Origin: Pseudomonadota bacterium
Lineage (GTDB): Bacteria; Pseudomonadota; Gammaproteobacteria; Xanthomonadales; Xanthomonadaceae
Direction: 5' to 3'
NCBI GenBank assembly: GCA_023399815.1
Contig: JAEWOJ010000180.1
Location: forward strand, 1-12,311
DNA: 12,311 nucleotides
The notes beneath the pieces were generated by a model, which was not told where the DNA came from, ran no database searches, and was given only the letters and a program-made list of their open reading frames with translations. Shown in pieces: positions 1-7,500 of this stretch. The position numbers and the translations under genes are program-made. How positions within the stretch are numbered: the first letter of the stretch is position 1; each line of letters begins with the position of its first letter.

Positions 1-40
1 GGGCCGCGGCGAGCACGGTGGTGAGCAGTCGGGTTTTCAT
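1..40 (-). CDS. mlaC: Probable MlaC N-terminus (partial, runs off left edge)
   Basis: Only the first 13 codons are present, reading MKTRLLTTVLAAA. A basic start followed by a hydrophobic stretch is what a Sec signal peptide looks like. The ATG lies two bases after the mlaD stop codon, and an AAGGAAG ribosome-binding site (plus-strand 51-57) sits inside the end of mlaD with about 10 nt spacing, so the two genes should be translationally coupled. In known mla operons the gene after mlaD is mlaC, the periplasmic lipid carrier between the outer-membrane MlaA complex and the inner-membrane MlaFEDB complex. The name therefore rests on gene order plus the signal peptide; the mature protein is outside the window. 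Confidence 0.7.
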   Translation of the reverse strand, partial: MKTRLLTTVLAAA

Positions 41-42
41 GG

Positions 43-552
43 TTACGGTTCTTCCTTGGAGGGCGGGGTGCCCGGGGCGGATTCGGAGGCGTTGCTGCCG
101 CCACCGCTGAACATGTATTTGCCGACCAGCTGGATCAGGTCCACCGCCGGCTGGGTGAATGCGATCTCGTCGCCGGACTTGAGCACGTCCGGGTCGCCGC
201 CGGGCTGCAGGCCGATATAGCTCTCGCCCAGCAGGCCGCTGGTGAAGATGCCGGCCGAGGTGTCGGCAGGCAGGTCCTTGAACTTGCCGTCGAGCGCGAG
301 GGTGACGATGGAGTCGTATTTAACGGGGTCCAGCTGAATATCGGCCACTTGGCCGATGGTCACCCCGCCGACCTTCACTGGCGCCTGCCTGCGCAGCTGG
401 CCGATCTGGCTGAAGCGCGCGGTGAGCATGTAGTCGCCGCCGCCGCCGAAGCGCTGGTTGGTGGAAGCCACCGCCAATACCAGCAGCGAGGCCAGCGCCA
501 GCAGCAGGAAGGCGCCGACGGAGAATTCGAGTCGAGGTCCACGGATGGCCAT
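43..552 (-). CDS. mlaD: MlaD, MCE-domain lipid-binding subunit of the Mla phospholipid transporter
   Basis: The protein has 169 residues. A short cytoplasmic N-terminus is followed by one transmembrane helix at about residues 11-30 and an MCE domain at about 38-117. Recognisable MCE motifs are PVKVGGVTIGQV (58-69) and LLGESYIGLQPGG (107-119). A helical segment, DLIQLVGKYMF (138-148), would line the central pore of the hexameric ring, and the Ser/Pro/Glu-rich tail to 169 looks disordered. In the family MlaD is anchored in the inner membrane, forms a periplasmic hexamer on MlaE and passes phospholipid to or from MlaC. Length is close to that of E. coli MlaD. The ATG is preceded by AGGAG (plus-strand 565-569) with 12 nt spacing. 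It follows mlaE after 107 bp and is nearly contiguous with the downstream mlaC. Confidence 0.95.
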   Translation of the reverse strand: MAIRGPRLEFSVGAFLLLALASLLVLAVASTNQRFGGGGDYMLTARFSQIGQLRRQAPVKVGGVTIGQVADIQLDPVKYDSIVTLALDGKFKDLPADTSAGIFTSGLLGESYIGLQPGGDPDVLKSGDEIAFTQPAVDLIQLVGKYMFSGGGSNASESAPGTPPSKEEP

Positions 553-659
553 GTTGTTGTCTCACTCCTGATCCAGCAGATGCTTCGTCGGTCTGATCGA
601 AGCGGGTTGTTCGTTAGATCCCCGTACAGGGACGTGCGGGCTTCTGCGAGGGACTCGCA
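553..659 (-). other. mlaE-mlaD intergenic gap with small hairpins
   Basis: This is 107 bp without a convincing gene. It holds a 5-bp stem with a 3-nt loop (GCGAG at 646-650, CTCGC at 654-658) immediately after the mlaE stop, and a 7-bp imperfect stem (CCCGTAC near 620, GTGCGGG near 634). Neither is followed by a T-run, so I do not call a terminator. The mlaD ribosome-binding site lies at its downstream end. The rest shows nothing I can assign. Confidence 0.5.
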
Positions 660-1409
660 TCATTGAAACATCAGTGCGGAAAGCACGAAGTTGAACATCA
701 GCACCAGCAGCGAGGCGTTCACCACCGCGCGGGTGGTAGCCACCGAGGTGCCTTCGATGGTGGGTTCGGCGTGGAAGCCGACGTAGGCCGCGACCAGCGC
801 CGCGGTGCCGCCGAAGATCGCCGACTTGAGCAGGGCCACGGCGAAGTCGTCCCAGAAATCGACGCTGCCGCGCAGCCCCGACCAGAACGTGCCGTTGTCC
901 TGGCCCAGCACCTGCACCGCCTCGAACCAGCCGCCGGTGATGGCCAGCGAGCAGAAGATGCCGGTCAGCAGCGGCACGGTCAGCACCGCCGCCCAGAAGC
1001 GCGGCGCCACCGCCTTGGCCACCGGGTCGATGGCCATCAGTTCCAGCGCCTTGATCTGGTCGGTGGCGCGCATCAGGCCCAGCTCGGCGGCGATGGAACT
1101 GCCGGCGCGGCCGATGAACAGCAGCGCGGTCAGCACCGGCGCCAGCTCGCGGTACAGCGACAGGCCGAGCAGCGTGGACAGCGCGTCGGCGGCGCCGAAG
1201 GTGGTCAGCGTGCGGTAGCCCTGCAGGGTCAGCACCAGGCCGACGAAGGCGCCGCCCACGGCGATGATCGGCAGCGAACGCGCGCCGATCTTGTAGATCT
1301 CGCGCGCCAGCTCGGCGAGGAAGTCGCGGGTCGGCAGCGAGCCGCGCAGCACCGTCAGCGAGAACAGGCCGGCGCGGCCCAGCGAGCGGATCGAGGAGGT
1401 GAAAGGCAT
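660..1409 (-). CDS. mlaE: MlaE, permease subunit of the Mla phospholipid ABC transporter
   Basis: The protein has 249 residues and is the integral inner-membrane permease that pairs with MlaF ATPase and the MlaD ring. An amphipathic N-terminal region (1-40) is followed by hydrophobic segments at about 46-63, 88-100, 138-158, 193-213 and 229-248. The MlaE-family signature is the stretch from GRAGSSIAAELG (100-111) through ATDQIKALELMAIDPV (115-130), matching the cytoplasmic coupling region known from E. coli MlaE. I chose the ATG at 1409 because AGGAGA (plus-strand 1419-1424) lies 9 nt upstream and the protein then has the usual family length. An in-frame ATG at 1586 would add 59 Arg/Pro/Gly-rich residues and overlap the end of mlaF; that extension looks like translated spacer. 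Confidence 0.95.
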   Translation of the reverse strand: MPFTSSIRSLGRAGLFSLTVLRGSLPTRDFLAELAREIYKIGARSLPIIAVGGAFVGLVLTLQGYRTLTTFGAADALSTLLGLSLYRELAPVLTALLFIGRAGSSIAAELGLMRATDQIKALELMAIDPVAKAVAPRFWAAVLTVPLLTGIFCSLAITGGWFEAVQVLGQDNGTFWSGLRGSVDFWDDFAVALLKSAIFGGTAALVAAYVGFHAEPTIEGTSVATTRAVVNASLLVLMFNFVLSALMFQ

Positions 1410-1548
1410 CAGCAGGCGTCTCCTGGCGTCGGCCGCAGAGGGGAGGCGGTGCCCGAGGGACGGAGGCAGGCCGCTGCCCGCGCGGAAGCGCTCCCACCCG
1501 CCCGGCGGGCGAGGGGACGGGCAGCCGTCGCGGCGGATCGTCGTGCCA
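1410..1548 (-). other. mlaF-mlaE spacer, possible decayed palindromic repeat
   Basis: This is a 139-bp gap in an operon whose other visible junction (mlaD-mlaC) is 2 bp. It contains a short perfect hairpin (CGCCC, GGC loop, GGGCG at about 1500-1512) beside G/C-rich runs resembling the REP-type sequences seen elsewhere in the window. The identification as a repeat is weak. The frame upstream of the mlaE start stays open through it, but the encoded residues have no resemblance to MlaE. The mlaE ribosome-binding site (1419-1424) is at its end. Confidence 0.35.
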
Positions 1549-2346
1549 TCACGCGCGTTCCTCCCCGTACTGGCGCGTCGGCGCATCGAACGGGATCGGG
1601 CCGTCGGGCTGGCCGTGCAGGAACTGCCGCACCAGCGGATCGGCGCTGGCCTCCAGCTGCTCCGGCGTGCCGGAGAACACGATGCCCTGGTTGGCGATGA
1701 CCACCGCCTGGTCGCAGACCGGCAGGGTCTCGCGCACGTGGTGGCTGACGATGATGCTGGTCAGGCCGAGGCTGTCGTTCAGGCGCTTGATCAGGCTCAT
1801 GATCACGCCCGAGGCGATCGGGTCCAGCCCGGTCAGCGGCTCGTCGTAGAGCATCAGCGGCGGGTCCAGCGCCAGCGCGCGGGCCAGCGCCACGCGCCGG
1901 GCCATGCCGCCGGACAGCTCGCGCGGCCACGCGTCGGCCGCGGCCAGCAGGCCCACCGCGTGCAGCTTCATCCGCACCAGGCGCCGCAGCACCGGCTCGG
2001 GCAGGCGGGTATGGGTGCGCAGCGGCAGGGCGACGTTCTCGGCGACGGTCAGGTCGGTCAGCAGGCCGTTGCCCTGCAGCAGCACGCCGACGTTGCGGCG
2101 CATCTCCAGCAGCGCGCGGCTGCCGTGCGGGATGTCCTGCCCGAACAGCCGCACGTGGCCGCCCACCGGGCGCAGCTCGCCGGTCAGCGCCGCCAGCAGC
2201 GTGGACTTGCCGGTGCCCGAGGGGCCGAGCACGGCGGTGATGCTGCCGCGCGGCACGTCCAGCGAAACGTCGCGCAGGATCGTGCGTCCGCCGCGGTCGA
2301 TGCGGACGTCGGACAACTGCACCAGGGGCGTCCGGGGAGGGGACAT
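1549..2346 (-). CDS. mlaF: MlaF, ATPase subunit of the Mla phospholipid ABC transporter
   Basis: The protein has 265 residues and a complete ABC nucleotide-binding domain. Visible motifs are Walker A GPSGTGKST (41-49), Q-loop Gln 91, signature LSGGM (144-148), Walker B LMLYDE (164-169), D-loop LTGLD (171-175) and the switch-histidine region SHH (201-203). After about residue 235 a C-terminal tail follows; in E. coli MlaF the tail contacts the partner protomer. It acts at the cytoplasmic face of the inner membrane and powers phospholipid transfer through MlaE-MlaD, which helps keep the outer leaflet of the outer membrane asymmetric. The start ATG has AAGG 5 nt upstream. It is the first gene of the mla run, with a candidate promoter just upstream. 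No mlaB (STAS subunit) is in view; it would normally lie beyond the left edge. Confidence 0.96.
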   Translation of the reverse strand: MSPPRTPLVQLSDVRIDRGGRTILRDVSLDVPRGSITAVLGPSGTGKSTLLAALTGELRPVGGHVRLFGQDIPHGSRALLEMRRNVGVLLQGNGLLTDLTVAENVALPLRTHTRLPEPVLRRLVRMKLHAVGLLAAADAWPRELSGGMARRVALARALALDPPLMLYDEPLTGLDPIASGVIMSLIKRLNDSLGLTSIIVSHHVRETLPVCDQAVVIANQGIVFSGTPEQLEASADPLVRQFLHGQPDGPIPFDAPTRQYGEERA

Positions 2347-2378
2347 GGCGGCCTTTAACGGAAAACCAACGTGGCAGG

Positions 2379-2407
2379 ATTATCGGGTCCGCCTGAACAA
2401 AAGAGAA
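2379..2407 (-). promoter_or_regulatory. Candidate sigma70-type promoter for the mla operon
   Basis: On the minus strand a GATAAT -10 box (plus-strand 2379-2384) lies exactly 17 bp downstream of TTCTCT (plus-strand 2402-2407), a weak -35. The -10 matches five of six consensus bases. The predicted transcript start is near 2372, giving a leader of about 26 nt to the mlaF ATG with its AAGG ribosome-binding site. The surrounding 137-bp gap (2347-2483) shows no T-tailed terminator, so read-through from the upstream phosphate-transporter gene is possible. Confidence 0.45.
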
Positions 2408-2483
2408 CTGGACCGTGCAGTATTGTCGCCGGAGCGGCTCCGCGCGTCAGTGCCCATGGGCGGAACGCGCAGTCCCCTCCATG

Positions 2484-4286
2484 TCACTCCGGGGCGCGTC
2501 CGGCCGGCCGGCGCAGGCCGCGCAGCGAGCCCGGCTCGTCGACGAAGGCCACCACGTCGCGCAGGCTGGCGTGGATGCGCCGCGCATAGCCCAGGTCGTT
2601 GAGCAGCGAGCCGGCCTGCAGGCCGTCGAGGCGGTCCTGCTTCACTGCGGCGAACAGCTGCTGGCGGAACGCCGCGTCGAACTGCGCGGCCTGCTGGTCG
2701 AGCGCCTCGAGCCCGCGCTGCCGCGCTTCGCGCTGGGCGGGGGTATCGGCGGGCAGCAGGGCGACGCGGCGCAGGCCGCGCAGCTGCCCGAACAGATGCC
2801 CGCGCAGCTCCACGTAGGCCGCGCGCAGCGGCGAATCGGCTTCCCGCAGGCGCTGGCCGAGGTTCTTCTGCAGGTGCTTGGCATCCTTGACCGCATCGAC
2901 CATCCGCGCCGCCGCGGCCTGGCTGCCGGACCAGAAGCGCTGGTGCTCGGCGTCCAGCACCACTTCCAGCCGGCCCATGAAGCGCAGCAGGTCGCCATAG
3001 ACGCCCTTGATCCGCTGCTGGTACAGCGTCTCGGCATCGCGGCAGCTGCGGTCGGGGTGGGCGTCGAGCAGCGCCGCGTCGAGCGGATCGGCGTCCAGCG
3101 CCTCCACCGGCAGGCACAGCGCCTGGCAGATCACCTCCACGCTCAGCCCGCCCAGGTGTTCCAGTTCCAGCGCGACCGCCGCGGCCGCGGCGTCGGCCGA
3201 TTCCAGCGCCTGGTCGCTGAGGTGGCGTGCGCGCACGCGCTCGATGCCGCCGCCGGCCACCGCGTCGCTGCGCTCGGGCAGCCAGCGCTGCAGCACGCGC
3301 GCCAGCTGCGGCTGCCACGGCCAGAACAGCGCCACGCCGCCGGCATTGAACAGGGTGTGGAACAGCGCCAGCTGCAGCAGCGGGTTGTCGCCGAACCCGG
3401 CCAGCCCCGCCAGCGCCGCCACCAGCCAGGTCAGCGGCGCCAGCAGCGCGAACGCCAGCAGCGCGGTGACCGCGTTGAACAGCACGTGCGCCAGCGCCAG
3501 CCGCTGCCCGCTGCGGTTGCCGCCGAGCATGCCGACCACCGCGGTGCTGACGCTGCTGCCGACGTTGGAGCCGATGGCGATGGCCAGGCTCTGCTCCAGC
3601 TGCAGCTGGCCGGCGGCCAGCGCCGCCAGGGTCAGCATCAGCGCCGCGTGGCTGGACTGCAGCACCACCGTCAGCAGCAGGCCGCCGAGCGCGAACAGCG
3701 CCATCGCGCCCGCGCCGCTGCCGCCGATCCCGGCCAGGTCGTAGCCGTTGCCGAAACCGTCGAAGCCGGCCTTGATCTGGTCGATGCCCAGGAACACCAG
3801 CGCCACGCCCAGCGCCACGCGCCCGGCCGCCTTGCCGCGCGCGCCGGTGAAGCCGGCCAGCACGCCGAACACCAGCAGCGGCAGCGCCAGCGGCGCCAGG
3901 CTCAGGTTCTGCCCGGCCAGCGCCAGCAGCCAGATGCCGCTGGTCGCGCCGAGGTTGGCGCCGAGGATGAGGGCGATGCCGCCGCCGAGCTGGATCAGCC
4001 CGGAGCTGATGAACGCGATCGCCAGCAGCGACACCAGCGTGCTCGACTGCAGCGCGGCGGTGCCGGCCACGCCGCACAGCAGGCTGCGCAGCGGCGTGGA
4101 CGTACCGCGCGCCAGCAGCTTCTCCAGGCTGCCGCCGGCCAGCTGCTTCAGCCCTTCCTCCAGCACCTGCATGCCGAACAGGAACACCGCCAGCCCCGCG
4201 CACAGCTGCAGCCAGGCGCCATTGCGCCAGAACGACCATGCCAGCAGCGCGGCGGCGGCAAGGGCCAGCAGGGAGCGGATGTTCAA
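2484..4286 (-). CDS. Na+/Pi-cotransporter-family protein with PhoU-like C-terminal domain
   Basis: With the TTG start at 4286 this protein has 600 residues. The N-terminal half (about 1-330) is a polytopic membrane domain with the inverted duplication of the Na/Pi-cotransporter II family. Repeat one has LQSST (79-83) and GANLGAT (109-115); repeat two has LQSSH (209-213) and GSNVGSS (239-245). Further matched elements are LAHVLFN (265-271) and LFHTLFN (308-314). From about 350 to 590 the sequence is soluble, helical and rich in Ala, Leu, Gln and Arg, as in the PhoU-like domain of E. coli YjbB. Likely role: sodium-coupled phosphate movement across the inner membrane. No ATG gives a full first helix; the TTG begins MNIRSLLALAAAALL. 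An ATG at 4367 would start inside repeat sequence and is unlikely. Function and start are inferences of differing strength. Confidence 0.88.
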   Translation of the reverse strand: MNIRSLLALAAAALLAWSFWRNGAWLQLCAGLAVFLFGMQVLEEGLKQLAGGSLEKLLARGTSTPLRSLLCGVAGTAALQSSTLVSLLAIAFISSGLIQLGGGIALILGANLGATSGIWLLALAGQNLSLAPLALPLLVFGVLAGFTGARGKAAGRVALGVALVFLGIDQIKAGFDGFGNGYDLAGIGGSGAGAMALFALGGLLLTVVLQSSHAALMLTLAALAAGQLQLEQSLAIAIGSNVGSSVSTAVVGMLGGNRSGQRLALAHVLFNAVTALLAFALLAPLTWLVAALAGLAGFGDNPLLQLALFHTLFNAGGVALFWPWQPQLARVLQRWLPERSDAVAGGGIERVRARHLSDQALESADAAAAAVALELEHLGGLSVEVICQALCLPVEALDADPLDAALLDAHPDRSCRDAETLYQQRIKGVYGDLLRFMGRLEVVLDAEHQRFWSGSQAAAARMVDAVKDAKHLQKNLGQRLREADSPLRAAYVELRGHLFGQLRGLRRVALLPADTPAQREARQRGLEALDQQAAQFDAAFRQQLFAAVKQDRLDGLQAGSLLNDLGYARRIHASLRDVVAFVDEPGSLRGLRRPAGRAPE

Positions 4287-4319
4287 GGCGGGTGGGTTCC
4301 GTGAAAGGTTGCGCCGCGC

Positions 4320-4325
4320 ATTATC
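4320..4325 (-). promoter_or_regulatory. Candidate -10 box for the Na/Pi transporter gene
   Basis: A GATAAT hexamer on the minus strand, in the context CCCCGATAATG, closely resembles the mlaF -10 (CCCGATAATC). It lies 33 bp ahead of the TTG at 4286, nearly the same distance as at mlaF, so the leader would be about 27 nt. No good -35 hexamer is seen 16-18 bp upstream. Its position also argues against translation starting at 4367, upstream of this box. Confidence 0.35.
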
Positions 4326-4377
4326 GGGGCGATCATGCCCGCCCGGCCCCTGTATACCCAGATGCATATGCGGATGC

Positions 4378-4481
4378 AGGAGCGACGCCAGTCGCGACCG
4401 GGGCCTGCATGCGCAGCGCTCGCACATCCCCGTGCGGGGGTATTCAAAAGGCAGGCCCCGGTCGCGACTGGCGTCGCTCCT
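4378..4481. repeat. REP doublet: 31-bp perfect inverted repeat (BIME-like)
   Basis: Two arms, 4378-4408 and 4451-4481, are exact reverse complements over 31 bp, separated by 42 bp. Each arm starts AGGAGCGACGCCAGTCGCGA and contains its own hairpin (left arm: GCGAC 4382-4386, loop GCCA, GTCGC 4391-4395). Read outward on the minus strand, the right arm is preceded by the GTAG head typical of RAYT-associated REPs, while the left arm has GCAG. The 42-bp centre carries a small CCCC-GTGC-GGGG hairpin (4428-4439). It lies in the divergent intergenic region between the phosphate transporter and recC. Such doublets are known as non-autonomous REP/BIME units mobilised by RAYT transposases; none is encoded here. 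Confidence 0.9.
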
Positions 4482-4486
4482 ACAAC

Positions 4487-4502
4487 AAATAAACAAATAA
4501 AC
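4487..4502 (+). repeat. A/T-rich tandem octamer AAATAAAC x2
   Basis: Two perfect adjacent copies of AAATAAAC (4487-4494 and 4495-4502) form an A/T island in very GC-rich surroundings, just right of the REP doublet and about 65 bp upstream of recC. It is followed by AGGAGA (4503-4508), which looks like a ribosome-binding site but has no start codon at a usable distance. It might help promoter melting or act as an UP-like element for recC; that is speculation. Confidence 0.5.
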
Positions 4503-4552
4503 AGGAGAACGGGCCAACCCCATCCGTCGCAACACCTGCGATACGGCTGCGG

Positions 4553-4558
4553 CACAAT
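4553..4558 (+). promoter_or_regulatory. Candidate recC -10 box, implying a leaderless transcript
   Basis: CACAAT lies 6 nt before the recC ATG. If used as a -10, transcription would begin at or next to the A of the start codon. This fits the absence of any Shine-Dalgarno sequence before that ATG (the preceding bases are TTCCCCC). No convincing -35 hexamer is found at 16-18 bp spacing, so the call is weak. Confidence 0.25.
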
Positions 4559-4564
4559 TCCCCC

Positions 4565-7500
4565 ATGCCCGACGCCCCCCCGGACTTCCGCCTCTACCAT
4601 TCCAACGCGCTGGACGTGCTGGCCTCGCTGCTGGCGCACGAACTGTGCGAGCCGGCGCCGGGGCAGCCGCTGCTGGCCGCCGACACCGTGCTGATCCCGC
4701 AGGTGGCGATGCGGCGCTGGCTGCAATCGACGCTGGCGGCCGAGTACGGCATCGCCGCCAACCTGGAATTCCTGACCCCCGGCGAGTTCGTCGCGCGCGC
4801 GCTGGAGGAAAACGTGCCCGGCGAGCAGGACGATCTCGGCGCCGCCGGCCTGCACTGGCGCCTGTACGCGGCGCTGACCGACGACGCCCTGATGCGGCAG
4901 CCGGCGATGGCCGGGCTGCGCGCTTATCTGGCTGGCGACGACCCGCTGCGGCCGTGGTCGCTGGCCGCCGAACTCGGCGGCGTGTTCGAGAAGTACCAGG
5001 CCTGGCGCCGCGACTGGCTGCTGCGCTGGGAAGCCGGCGCCGATGCCGACGACCCGCAGGCCATCCTCTGGCGCCGCATCGCCGGCGGCCGCCAGCACCG
5101 CGCGCGCCGCATCAACGAGTACCTCGCCCGCTTCGAGGGCGCCGACCGGCCGTTGCCGCGGGGCCTGCCGTCGCGGCTGTTCGCCTTCGCCACGCTCAAC
5201 GTCTCGCCGGACGTGCTGCGGGTGATCGCCACCCAGGCGCGCGCCGGCACGCTGCACTTCTACCTGCCGACGCCGACCCGCGCCTGGTGGGGCGACCTGC
5301 AGACGCTGGGCGAACGGCTGCGCGGCGGCATGGACGATCCGTTCGCCGACGGCGAGAACCCGCTGCTGCAGGCCTGGGGCGCGGCCGGCCGCGACTTCAT
5401 GGCGGTGCTGGGCAGCTACGAGGTGGTGCACCCGTCCGGCGAGATCGCCGCCTATGCCGAACCGGAGCAGCGCGGCGGCAGGACGCTGGACGAAGGCGGC
5501 CTGCGCGACAGCCTGCTGCACCGCCTGCAGGACGACCTGTTCCACCGTCGCGCGCTGCCGCCTGCGCCGCTGCGCCCGGCGCTGCGGCGGGACGACCCCA
5601 GCGTGCAGGTGCACGCCTGCCACACCCGCCTGCGCGAGATGCAGGTGCTGCACGACCAGCTGCGCGCGCTGCTCGACGACGAGCGCTTCGACCCGCCGCT
5701 GCAACCGCGCGAGATCGCGGTGCTGGCGCCGGACATCGACCCCTACGTGCCCTGCCTGGAACCGGTGTTCGGCGGCCGCGGCGCCGGCGAGGGCCAGATC
5801 CCGTGGGCGCTGGCCGACGCCAGCCCGCTGCAGGGCGAGCCGCTGGCCGAGGTGTTCGTGCAGCTGCTGGGGCTGCCGGTGTCGCGCTTCGGCCTCAACG
5901 AGATCCTCGACCTGCTCGCCAGCCCGCCGCTGGCCAGTGCTGCCGGGCTGGACGCGGCCGCGTTCGAGCGCCTGCACGGCTGGCTGCAGGCCGCCGGCGC
6001 GCGCTGGGGGCTGGATGCCGCGCATCGCGGCCAGCACCAGGCGCCGGTCGACGACGCCTGCACCTGGCAGTTCGCGCTGGACCGGCTGCTGCTCGGCCAC
6101 GCCAGCGGCAGCGATGCCGACCTGGCGGGAGTCGCGCCGTGGCCGGAACTGGAAGGCAGCGCGCTGGACGCGCTGGATGCGCTGATCCGCCTGCTGCGGG
6201 TGCTGGCGCGCCACCAGAAATCGCTGGCCGACGCGCTGCCGCCGGCGCAGTGGCGCCAACGCCTGCTCGCCCTGCTGGAGGCGCTGCTGCCGGAAACCCC
6301 GGCCGATCCGGCCACCGCACGCGCGCTGGACCGCCTGCGCAGGCTCGTCGGCGCCTTCGCCGAGGACGCCGGGAAGGCCGGCTTCGACGCGCCGGTGCCG
6401 GCCGAGGCGGTGCGCGCGCATTTCGCCACGGTGCTGTCCGAGGCCGACACCCGCGCGCCGCTGCTCACCGGCGGCGTCAGCTTCGGCCGCATGGTGCCGA
6501 TGCGGCTGCTGCCGTTCCGGGCGATCTGCGTGCTGGGCCTGAACGACGGCGATTTCCCGCGCCGCGACCCGGCCGCCGGCCTGAGCAGGCTCACCGCCGA
6601 GCTGGGCACCGCGCGCCGCCGCCACGGCGACCGCTCGCTGCGCGAGGACGACCGCTTCCTGTTCCTGCAACTGCTGGCCTCGGCGCAGGACGTGTTCTAC
6701 CTGAGCTACCTCGGCGCCGACGCCCGCGATGGCAGCGACCGCGAGCCATCGGTGCTGGTCAGCGAACTGCTCGACGCGGCCGCCGCCCACCATGCGGAGC
6801 CGGCCGCCGCACGCAGGGCAATCGTGGTGAAGCATCCATTGCAGCCGTTCGCCCCGGCCGCGTTCGGCGGCGACGGCGAACCGCGCCGGTTCAGCTACCG
6901 CCGGCAATGGCACCCGGCCGCCGGCGCGGTCGCCGGCCCGCGCCGGCCGCTGGCGCCGTGGATCGAAGGCGAACTGGACGCGCCGCTGCCCGAGGCGCTG
7001 CGCGAGGACCGGCTGCCGCTGGATGCGCTGCGCCGCTTCCTCGCCGATCCGGCCGGGCAGTTCCTGGAGCAGCGCCTGGGCCTGCGCCTGGCCGGCGGGA
7101 TCGACGCCGCCGAGGACATCGAGCCGCTGGTGCTGCCGGAACACGGCCGCGAGCATTCCTCGCTGCAGCAGCACCTGCTCGCCGCGCTGCTGGAAGGCGA
7201 CGACGCCAACCTGTACGAGCGCCTGCGCGCCCGCGCGCTGCTGCCTTCCGGCGCGCTGGGCCGGCGCCAGTTCGAGCAGCTGCTGGGCCGCATCCGGCCG
7301 TGCGCGGACAGCTTCGCGCGCTGGTACGACGGCACCCCGTTGCAGTCGCAGCGGCTGGAAGTGGAGATCGACGGCACCACCGTGCACGGGCGCATCGCGC
7401 AAATCCATCCACAGGGCCTGCCGCGGCTGCAGGCCGGCGCGCCGGGCGTGGCCTGGGTGCTGCGCAGCGGGCTGGATTGGCTGCTGGCCAATGCCGCCGG

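Noticed and set aside
2410..2483. Terminator between the phosphate transporter and mlaF
   Set aside because: Only a short CGGAG-CGG-CTCCG hairpin is visible and no T-run follows on the minus strand.
4376..4535. Small proteins or an N-terminal extension of the phosphate transporter encoded by the REP region
   Set aside because: Peptides such as RSDASRDRG and GATPVATG are the known chance translations of this REP type. They appear in both orientations from the two arms.
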